From positions 1 through 7,704 of the forward strand of contig JAKACI010000067.1 of NCBI GenBank assembly GCA_021821565.1: a stretch of 7,704 nucleotides of DNA. Reading direction: 5' to 3'. This DNA is from a bacterium. GTDB lineage: Bacteria; SZUA-79; Acidulodesulfobacterales; Acidulodesulfobacteraceae. The notes under the pieces are model-generated. The model was not told the origin of the DNA. It saw only the letters and a program-made list of their open reading frames with translations, and ran no database searches. Below are positions 1 through 5,020 of the stretch, piece by piece. Each line of letters opens with the position of its first letter. Within the stretch, counting starts at the first letter, position 1. A program made the translations under genes and the position numbers.

Positions 1-184
1 CTATAATATCCGCATTTGTTTGATTGGCTTTAATAGATAATTCAAGCGAATCGCCTTGAAAGTCTGCAATTTCTTGAATTTCATCTCTCTGATAATTATG
101 AGCTAATAATATAGCATTTTTCTTTTTCAACAATTCTTTCAATAGATTCTGTTTTCTTTTAATTTCGCCGTCTATTGTTTCCAT
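1..184 (-). CDS. nadA: Quinolinate synthase NadA, N-terminal part (runs off the left edge)
   Basis: NadA is a cytoplasmic [4Fe-4S] enzyme that condenses iminoaspartate with dihydroxyacetone phosphate to give quinolinate, the precursor of NAD. Only the first 61 codons are present, read leftwards from an ATG at 184-182; the rest lies outside the window. The visible protein has a charged helix (about residues 7-23, ending in KKKNAI), then [20 protein letters not shown] and SLELSIKA. This is the family's first-domain signature: His29 in the HNYQ motif and Ser46 in the GDSLELS motif are substrate-contact positions in characterised NadA proteins. The cluster cysteines lie later in the protein and cannot be checked. 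No upstream in-frame start is plausible in the A/T tract before the ATG, and no Shine-Dalgarno is visible. The gene is divergent from trpS. The family call is firm from the motif run; only completeness is unknown. Confidence 0.9.
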   Translation of the reverse strand, partial: METIDGEIKRKQNLLKELLKKKNAILLAHNYQRDEIQEIADFQGDSLELSIKANQTNADII

Positions 185-296
185 TTTTTTATTATTTATT
201 CTATTAAATAAAATATAATTACATAATTAAACTTATATTTTATCATATTTATTATTACAATAACAATAATAATATTTTAAATTTTTATTATAAAAA

Positions 297-330
297 ATTA
301 ATTTAATATTGATTTTTACATTAAATTAAT
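297..330. repeat. A/T-only inverted repeat in the nadA-trpS intergenic region
   Basis: Perfect 11-bp inverted repeat, attaatttaat (297-307) and attaaattaat (320-330), separated by 12 bases. It lies between the divergent nadA and trpS genes, about 18 bases upstream of the trpS -35 box. Its symmetry and position would suit a dimeric regulator's operator. In sequence this rich in A/T, however, repeats of this length can arise by chance, so a regulatory role is only a suggestion. Confidence 0.3.
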
Positions 331-347
331 AAAACAATTCAAAAAAC

Positions 348-377
348 TTGATTTTATCCATAAAAGAATATTATAAT
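348..377 (+). promoter_or_regulatory. Sigma70-type promoter of trpS-dsrE
   Basis: A -35 box TTGATT (348-353) and a consensus -10 box TATAAT (372-377) are separated by 18 bases. Transcription would be expected to begin around 383-386, immediately before the trpS ATG at 387, giving an almost leaderless message. This agrees with the absence of a good Shine-Dalgarno before trpS. The boxes are seen directly; the start site is inferred from usual spacing. Confidence 0.55.
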
Positions 378-386
378 ATATGAATT

Positions 387-1448
387 ATGAATAATAATAA
401 ACAAAATCCTGCGGTAGCGTCAGGATTTAAATTTGAAAGTCCTGACGCTTCAAGTAAAATATACAGAAGAATATTGACGGGGGATAGACCGACGGGCCCT
501 CTTCATCTGGGACATTATTGCGGCTCTTTAGAAAATAGGGTTGCCCTTCAGGACAAATATGACACATTTATATTAATAGCGGATATACAAGCTTTAACTA
601 CTAATTTTGATCATCCTGAACTTCTTAAACAAAATATATTTCAGGTTGCATTAGATTATCTTGCAGTCGGAATTGCGCCTGAAAAATCAACAATTATAAT
701 TCAATCAATGATTCCTGAGATAGCCGAATTGACAATATTTTTTTCAATGTTTATTTCAATAAATGCTTTAAAACATAATCCTACTATTAAAGCCGAGTCA
801 AAAGAAAAAGGCTATAAAGAACTTAACTACGGTTTTTTAGGATATCCCGTAAGCCAGACCGCCGATATAACAATCTTTAAAGCCGACTTAGTCCCTGTCG
901 GAATAGATCAATTGCCGCATATAGAATTATCACGAAAAATAGTAAGACGGTTTAATGAACTTTACGGCAGCACTTTAATTGAACCTCAAGCTCTTTTAAG
1001 CGAATTTCCAAAACTTATCGGTCTTGACGGAAATTTAAAAATGAGCAAGTCCTACGGAAATGCAATTTTTCTCTCGGATGATTTTGATACTATAAAATCT
1101 AAAATAAGAACTGCTTTAACCGACAAGTCGCGTATTCATACATCTGATCCCGGTCATCCCGATATATGCACTATTTTTTCTTATCATAAAACTTTTTCAA
1201 ATGACGATTTAACGAAAAATACCGAAAATGACTGCATTAATGGTTCAATAGGGTGCGTGCAATGCAAAAATAATCTTTTTGAATCAATTAAAAATATTTT
1301 AGTTCCTATGAATGAAAAACGGCAATATTATAAAGAACGACCTTCAGAAATTTGGGATATTTTGCTGACCGGTACCAATAAGGCAAAAAAGATTGCGGGA
1401 GAAACCTTAAAAGAAGTAAAGAATAATATGAAAATTAACTATTTTTAA
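387..1448 (+). CDS. trpS: Tryptophanyl-tRNA synthetase, probable [4Fe-4S] type
   Basis: Class I aminoacyl-tRNA synthetase that charges tRNA-Trp with tryptophan using ATP, in the cytoplasm; 353 residues against a usual 325-340. The first beta strand and HIGH-type motif read RILTGDRPTGPLHLGHY (HLGH at 40-43), and the KMSKS loop is intact at 218-222. The C-terminal domain carries Cys261, Cys283, Cys290 and Cys293, spaced C-x21-C-x6-C-x2-C. This nearly matches the C-x22-C-x6-C-x2-C motif that binds a [4Fe-4S] cluster in Thermotoga maritima TrpRS, so a cluster near the anticodon-binding end is likely. The N-terminus is about 25 residues longer than usual, and the DNA for that extension contains a strong hairpin (416-449). 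No other ATG is available before the catalytic core; a TTG at 474 would cut into the first strand. An overlapping ATG at 380 opens only a 4-codon frame. The dsrE-like gene follows after 14 bases, probably in the same operon. The function is certain; the exact start is less so. Confidence 0.95.
   Translation: MNNNKQNPAVASGFKFESPDASSKIYRRILTGDRPTGPLHLGHYCGSLENRVALQDKYDTFILIADIQALTTNFDHPELLKQNIFQVALDYLAVGIAPEKSTIIIQSMIPEIAELTIFFSMFISINALKHNPTIKAESKEKGYKELNYGFLGYPVSQTADITIFKADLVPVGIDQLPHIELSRKIVRRFNELYGSTLIEPQALLSEFPKLIGLDGNLKMSKSYGNAIFLSDDFDTIKSKIRTALTDKSRIHTSDPGHPDICTIFSYHKTFSNDDLTKNTENDCINGSIGCVQCKNNLFESIKNILVPMNEKRQYYKERPSEIWDILLTGTNKAKKIAGETLKEVKNNMKINYF
416..449 (+). repeat. Hairpin-forming inverted repeat inside the 5' end of trpS
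   Basis: Perfect 10-bp arms agcgtcagga (416-425) and tcctgacgct (440-449). In RNA the stem can extend inward by one G-U and two A-U pairs, to 13 bp with an 8-base loop (429-436). It spans codons 10-21, entirely within the N-terminal extension that ordinary TrpRS proteins lack. It is much richer in G/C than the surrounding DNA. It could modulate translation close to the 5' end of a nearly leaderless message, or be a palindromic insertion tolerated in a dispensable extension. Nothing follows it that looks like a terminator. Confidence 0.6.
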
Positions 1449-1450
1449 AA

Positions 1451-1457
1451 AAGGAGA
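1451..1457 (+). promoter_or_regulatory. Strong ribosome binding site for the DsrE-like gene
   Basis: AAGGAGA lies between the trpS stop (1446-1448) and the ATG at 1463, with six bases between GGAG and the start. It fixes the start and shows that the organism does use Shine-Dalgarno initiation, in contrast to the upstream trpS. Confidence 0.8.
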
Positions 1458-1462
1458 AAAAA

Positions 1463-1840
1463 ATGGCAAACAAATTGTTTATTATGCTTCAAAACACGAC
1501 ACCCGATAATCCTCATCAATTAGGAGCACCCTTTTTTCAGGCTGCTGCCGCCGCAACTATGGATTATGAAGTAGAGATGATTCTTACGGCAGATGCAGGA
1601 CTTCTGATGAAAAAAGGCGTAGCGGAAAATTTAAAAGTAAAAGAAGGCAGCCCTAAATCTGTTTACGATTTTATTAAAGACGCTTATGAAGCGGGAGTTG
1701 TCCTCAAAGTATGCACACCTGCTTTAGAACTAAACAATTTTACAAAAGATGACCTTATACCTGAATGCAGCGGGGTCGTCGGCGGCGCTTATGTTGTAGA
1801 AATGGCAATGGATGATGATGTAAAAGTATTAGCTTATTGA
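1463..1840 (+). CDS. DsrE/DsrF-like family protein
   Basis: Small soluble protein of 125 residues in the DsrE/DsrF/DrsH-like fold, a group that includes sulfur-relay proteins carrying persulfide on a cysteine as well as many members of unknown role. It begins with a hydrophobic beta strand (KLFIMLQNT) and a glycine/alanine-rich helix (residues about 21-32). A second strand and turn follow (EVEMILTADAGLLMKKG), then VLKVCTPALEL at about 81-90. Cys84 sits in the loop where this family normally places its reactive cysteine; a second cysteine, Cys102, lies in IPECSGVVGGAYV near the C-terminus. There is no signal peptide and no second Dsr gene nearby, so a DsrEFH complex is not supported. It follows trpS after 14 bases with its own strong ribosome binding site, so the two are probably co-transcribed. 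The family call is good; the substrate and partner are unknown. Confidence 0.75.
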   Translation: MANKLFIMLQNTTPDNPHQLGAPFFQAAAAATMDYEVEMILTADAGLLMKKGVAENLKVKEGSPKSVYDFIKDAYEAGVVLKVCTPALELNNFTKDDLIPECSGVVGGAYVVEMAMDDDVKVLAY

Positions 1841-1860
1841 TTTGATTTAAATTGGCTTGA

Positions 1861-1891
1861 CTTAATTTATTAATTTATTAAGAGTTTTTTT
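1861..1891 (+). terminator. Weak intrinsic terminator of trpS-dsrE
   Basis: A 6-bp A/T-rich stem (cttaat 1861-1866, attaag 1877-1882) is followed by a run of seven T at 1885-1891. It lies in the 49-base gap between convergent genes, and the T-run overlaps the stop codon of the minus-strand ATPase gene. The stem is short, so termination efficiency is doubtful. Confidence 0.35.
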
Positions 1892-2549
1892 AAGAATTTA
1901 TACCCTGCTTGCTTGCGGAATATTCAAGAACTCCCTCGAGCAGGGTAAATCTATCTAAGCAAATTGTCTCACACGGCATAGATTTTACAAAAAGTTCATT
2001 ATTTACTAATCCTCCCGTCAAATAAATTTTAGCAGGTTTTCTTGCAAACCTATACATTGACATACATATGCCTTTTATTAATCTTGCAGCGGCAATACTC
2101 GGTTCAATATTAGAAGCAACCATATCAAAAACATGACCCATTCCTAAAAGTCCGCAAGTAGCAGTGATAAATTCTCTTTGAGGTTCTATTTTATTATAAT
2201 CTAAATTTAAATAATTTCCCAAAATTTCTATAGCCTGCCCTGTAAATGCCCCGCATTCCGTATTCCAATCGCTATGAATAAAATTGCCGTCTTCAAAAAC
2301 AACGTACTTGGCATCTCTTGAGCCTACGTCTAATAAAGTGAAAGATTTTTCTTTTATCAGTCTCTTTCCTGCATAAGAAAGAGCTATTATTTCATTTACG
2401 GATTGTTTTGCAAATCTATCTATATTATGTCCCGTCCCTATATCTGCCCTAAATGTTTTTTCAAGATCGGCAACCTTTTTTACATTCTTGTCATTCGTTT
2501 CGGTATTTAAAATTTTAGCATAAGTAGTTCCTGCATCTAAAAGTATCAT
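1890..2549 (-). CDS. BadF/BadG/BcrA/HgdC-type ATPase activator-like protein (Fe-S)
   Basis: Member of the Hsp70/actin-fold ATPases that activate 2-hydroxyacyl-CoA dehydratases and benzoyl-CoA reductases by ATP-driven electron transfer from a [4Fe-4S] cluster shared between two subunits. Visible signatures in order: phosphate-1 loop LLDAGTTYAKI (D5, G7, K12); GTGHNID at 38-44, in place of the usual ATGYGR; NEIIALSYAGKRL (52-64), matching the family's NEI-hA-GA helix. Then come the phosphate-2 loop LLDVGSRDAKY (72-82), Cys99 in TECGAFTG (family CAAGTG), Cys132 in TATCGLLGMG and the adenosine loop YLTGGLVNN (176-184). Cys99 and Cys132 correspond to the two cluster ligands of HgdC. At 219 residues it is shorter than the usual 250-270. 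The ATG at 2549 has GAGG about 13 bases upstream, which is distant, and an in-frame stop lies just before that. It is the last gene of the minus-strand run, 150 bases after the HgdB-like gene, its likely partner. That gap is A/T-rich with no clear terminator or promoter. Confidence 0.8.
   Translation of the reverse strand: MILLDAGTTYAKILNTETNDKNVKKVADLEKTFRADIGTGHNIDRFAKQSVNEIIALSYAGKRLIKEKSFTLLDVGSRDAKYVVFEDGNFIHSDWNTECGAFTGQAIEILGNYLNLDYNKIEPQREFITATCGLLGMGHVFDMVASNIEPSIAAARLIKGICMSMYRFARKPAKIYLTGGLVNNELFVKSMPCETICLDRFTLLEGVLEYSASKQGINS
1901..1947 (-). repeat. Inverted repeat in the 3' end of the activator-like gene
   Basis: Perfect 9-bp arms taccctgct (1901-1909) and agcagggta (1939-1947), with a 29-base spacer. 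One G-U and one G-C pair could extend the stem inward. It lies in the last coding residues of the ATPase gene. No T-run follows it on the minus strand, so it does not look like that gene's terminator. A transcript reading through from dsrE would also contain it. Its role is unknown, and it may be coincidental. Confidence 0.4.
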
Positions 2550-2699
2550 TATAATATGTCCGCCTCAGTTTTAGCATTATTAATAAATATTTCAAAATTG
2601 ACGATATAAATTATAAATTCTTAAAATTAAAAATGTTTTAATATAGCGCATTAATTTTTGGTAATTTTAGAAGTATAATAAAAAAATAAGCAATTTGTA

Positions 2700-3611
2700 T
2701 TAACCAACCACTCCGTTAAGCTGTAAAAATGCGGTTAGTTTTGCCACGGTGCTTCTTGTAAGCCCTAAATCCATATCAATAAAAATACCTCTCGGATGTT
2801 TGCTTGCAAGATAAGATGCAAGTCCTGCTTTTGGACAAAAGCTTTGCGCAAAAAAAACCGTAGGTACATCGGGGTTAAATTCTAACTCAAGTTGTAAATC
2901 ACCAGGCGTCAGGTTTTCAACACACCTTGTCCAGCCGTAAATATGAGTTTCATCGGGAAAATAATTTGCTAAAGAAAAATCTCCCCAGGGAGGCGTTCCC
3001 CAGAATGCGCATTTAGGCTTGACGTATTCAGGCTTGAACGGTTTTTTCTTTTCAATATCTCTATAAAAATAACCTGCGATTCGACCAAACTTGTCATCTA
3101 AAGGGATACCGCTTTTGCAGATAAAATCTCCTTTCCTTTCAATATCATTATTCTTAACGCGGGTTAATTTTATTCTTAATTCATTTACAATAAAATCCGC
3201 AACAAATCCCATTTCATTGCATCTTGCTATTTCTGAATCTTCAATTATTATCTCTGATATAGGATTTCTTCCTACAAGAACAGAATCAACGACATCTTCA
3301 GTCCAATAATCCGTTGCGGCTAAAATATTGGCTATAATCCGTTTAATTTGAGCGCAATATGCTTTAGGAAGAATATTTTCCGTAGGTTCGGTGATTAATT
3401 GGTCTACCTTGTACATATCTAAAGACAAGATGACAGCGTTTTTTTTAATAAGATCTTCCATAATTTCTTTTGGAGGGATACCGATAATTCCGACAAACGG
3501 TTTGTCTTTGGGATTTTGAAGAAATGATTTTTCTTTGCCCTTAACAAATCCGTGTCTTGTTAAAACCATATCTCGCACAGGGTTGTAACCTGTATTATCA
3601 TTATCTTCCAC
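2700..3611 (-). CDS. Compact 2-hydroxyacyl-CoA dehydratase (HgdB/BcrC)-like protein
   Basis: Probably a divergent, shortened member of the HgdB/BcrC family, whose members hold an Fe-S cluster reduced by the BadF/HgdC activator. Numbering is from the GTG at 3611 (303 residues). KPFVGIIGIPPKEIMEDLIKKNAV (about 37-60) resembles the family's opening VGYF-x-PEEL-x-AAG. Cys86 in KAYCAQIKRI falls where the first cluster cysteine is expected. KCAFWGTPPWGDFSLANYFP (200-219) resembles the RILLTGSP-GD segment. TVFFAQSFCP (251-260, Cys259) and GIFIDMDLGLTRSTVAKLTAFLQ (275-297) match the family ending QxFC then LExD-x-TRxEAFLE. Other cysteines are 131, 165, 201 and 230. Typical members have roughly 370-430 residues, so the middle is reduced. 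A TTG at 3626 would add five residues, but GAGGA lies 8 bases before the GTG and nothing suitable precedes the TTG. The activator-like ATPase follows after 150 bases. The substrate is unknown; the family call rests on motif resemblance only. Confidence 0.6.
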   Translation of the reverse strand: MEDNDNTGYNPVRDMVLTRHGFVKGKEKSFLQNPKDKPFVGIIGIPPKEIMEDLIKKNAVILSLDMYKVDQLITEPTENILPKAYCAQIKRIIANILAATDYWTEDVVDSVLVGRNPISEIIIEDSEIARCNEMGFVADFIVNELRIKLTRVKNNDIERKGDFICKSGIPLDDKFGRIAGYFYRDIEKKKPFKPEYVKPKCAFWGTPPWGDFSLANYFPDETHIYGWTRCVENLTPGDLQLELEFNPDVPTVFFAQSFCPKAGLASYLASKHPRGIFIDMDLGLTRSTVAKLTAFLQLNGVVG

Positions 3612-3619
3612 TTTTGCAA

Positions 3620-3624
3620 TCCTC
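3620..3624 (-). promoter_or_regulatory. Ribosome binding site that selects the GTG start at 3611
   Basis: GAGGA, read on the minus strand from 3624 to 3620, is followed by 8 bases and then GTG (3611-3609). The longer frame's TTG (3626-3624) overlaps this site and has no purine-rich site of its own; an in-frame TAA lies two codons upstream of that TTG. The GTG is therefore the better start for the HgdB-like gene. Confidence 0.6.
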
Positions 3625-3787
3625 AAAATTTAATATAAACAACTTTCTAAGATAAATATATTATTAGATATATTAATATATTATTTTATTTTTATTTGCC
3701 TAAGTTTTAATATAATATTAGAATATATTTTAATATAAAATTTTAACTTTAAATATGACTTTTATCACACTATATATGAATATATAC

Positions 3788-3835
3788 GTTAAAAAATGGG
3801 CTCGTATAGCATAGCTATTTTCCGGTTAAAAAATG
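3788..3835. repeat. Direct repeat flanking a small hairpin between trxB and the HgdB-like gene
   Basis: gttaaaaaatg occurs at 3788-3798 and again at 3825-3835. Between the copies is a small G/C-containing island with a 5-bp hairpin (atagc 3806-3810, gctat 3814-3818). The 261-base gap otherwise holds A/T tracts and an all-A/T 8-bp hairpin (3844-3851 with 3860-3867), 20 bases past the trxB stop. That hairpin might act as a weak trxB terminator. No gene is apparent in the gap. The promoter for the HgdB-like gene presumably lies in its left part, but no convincing -35 box is visible. Confidence 0.35.
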
Positions 3836-3887
3836 TTAATAATTATTTTAATAAATTACTTAAAATATTTATTAGAAAAATTTTGAG

Positions 3888-4802
3888 TCAGCAGACATCG
3901 CATATATATTCTTCCGCCATAGTAGCGGCTAATGCGCCGTCTCCCACAGCCGTAGCCACTTGAAGCAGTTTTTTTGCGCGGACGTCTCCTGCGCAAAAAA
4001 CTCCGGGCATAGACGTCATAAGAGTATAAGGGTCCGTTTTTATGAAACCGTATTCGTCCTTTTCAATATTACTTACAAAAGATGTTTGCGGTTTTATGCC
4101 GACGAAAATAAAAACTCCTTTAACGGGGATTATCGTCCTTTCTTTAGTCTTTACGTTTTCTACCGTCAGCGATTCTACCGTTTTAGAACCATTTATTGAA
4201 ATCGGTATATGTTCTAAGTTTAGTATAACATTTTCAGCGTTATGAAGTCTTTCCTGAATGATTTTCTCAGCCCTCAGTTCTTTTCTTCTGTGTACTAAAA
4301 TAAGAGAATTTACAATTCTTGCAAGATAATTAGCTTCTTTGACTGCGGTATCCCCTCCGCCTATAACGGCAATATCCCTATCTCTAAAAAATGGACCGTC
4401 GCAAGTTGCGCAATATGAAACTCCTTTGCCTATAAATTCTTTTTCTCCCGGTATTCCAAGCTTTTTAGGAGATGCTCCGACAGTAATAAGAACGGTGCTT
4501 GTATCATAATCAGCTTCTACGCCCTTTAATGTTTTACAGTTGCCATTGTCTTTAATTTCTTTTATCTCATCATAAACTATTTTTAATCCGAAGCTTTTGG
4601 CATGTTTTTCAAACTTATCCATGAGTTCTGCTCCTGAAATAGACGGGAAACCCGGATAATTTTCAATAACATCGGAAACGGCAATCTGACCACCTATTGA
4701 CATTTTTTCTATTAATATAATGTTAAGCCTCGCCCTTAAAGCATATATAGCGGCGGACAAACCTGCAGGACCGCCTCCTACAATTATCATATCATAAATC
4801 AT
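3888..4802 (-). CDS. trxB: Thioredoxin reductase, NADPH-dependent, with extra C-terminal CxxC
   Basis: Cytoplasmic flavoenzyme that passes electrons from NADPH through FAD and a redox-active disulfide to thioredoxin; 304 residues against about 320 in E. coli. Domain order is FAD site GGGPAGLSAAIYALRA (9-24), an NADPH domain holding the active-site disulfide CATC (Cys131, Cys134), nucleotide loop VIGGGDTAVKEANYLA (146-161), HRRKELR (171-177), and the final FAD motif VFCAGDVR (268-275). The HRR-x3-R pattern is the NADPH 2'-phosphate grip of classical enzymes, which argues against ferredoxin- or NADH-type relatives. The protein ends in EEYICDVC, so Cys301 and Cys304 form a second CxxC at the extreme C-terminus, unusual for this low-molecular-weight class. 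AAGGAGGT (4811-4804) lies a short 4 bases before the ATG; a second Met at codon 5 is a less likely start. The gene is divergent from the permease and upstream of the HgdB-like gene by 261 bases. No thioredoxin gene is adjacent. Confidence 0.92.
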   Translation of the reverse strand: MIYDMIIVGGGPAGLSAAIYALRARLNIILIEKMSIGGQIAVSDVIENYPGFPSISGAELMDKFEKHAKSFGLKIVYDEIKEIKDNGNCKTLKGVEADYDTSTVLITVGASPKKLGIPGEKEFIGKGVSYCATCDGPFFRDRDIAVIGGGDTAVKEANYLARIVNSLILVHRRKELRAEKIIQERLHNAENVILNLEHIPISINGSKTVESLTVENVKTKERTIIPVKGVFIFVGIKPQTSFVSNIEKDEYGFIKTDPYTLMTSMPGVFCAGDVRAKKLLQVATAVGDGALAATMAEEYICDVC

Positions 4803-4842
4803 TCTACCTCCTTAAAATTTACTATCGGCAATTTTAGTAATA

Positions 4843-4854
4843 ATTATAATTATA
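4843..4854 (-). promoter_or_regulatory. Candidate -10 boxes for trxB
   Basis: On the minus strand two TATAAT hexamers stand directly in tandem, 41-52 bases upstream of the trxB ATG. No good TTGACA-like box lies 16-18 bases further upstream, and the 218-base trxB-permease gap is nearly all A/T. This is only a candidate. Nothing else in that gap stands out. Confidence 0.3.
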
Positions 4855-5020
4855 TTGTTGAATTTTTTGTATATTTTTTGTATTTATATTGTAATTTAAA
4901 GAATATTTGTGTAGTATTTTATTTTATTATTAAATTAAATATTAAAATATTAATAAAAATATATTTTTATATTTTATAATGATGTTAAATCGTATCAATT
5001 AACTATTATAAATCAAACTA

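Noticed and set aside
185..386. T-box riboswitch controlling trpS
   Set aside because: T-box leaders are common before trpS in Gram-positive bacteria, but there is no T-box core, no specifier stem and no room: the promoter sits just before the ATG.
380..394. ATG at 380 opening a 4-codon leader peptide before trpS
   Set aside because: It has no Trp codons and no ribosome binding site and lies inside the expected transcription start area, so an attenuator is not supported.
1463..1840. DsrEFH sulfur-relay operon
   Set aside because: Only one DsrE-like gene is present, with no DsrF, DsrH, TusA or DsrC nearby, so only the family fold is claimed.
3091..3309. Open frame of 72 codons on the plus strand
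   Set aside because: It lies entirely inside the HgdB-like gene on the opposite strand, has no ribosome binding site and resembles no protein I know.
3960..4245. Two overlapping open frames on the plus strand
   Set aside because: Both are antisense to trxB, whose motifs are intact throughout, and the frames look like random translation.
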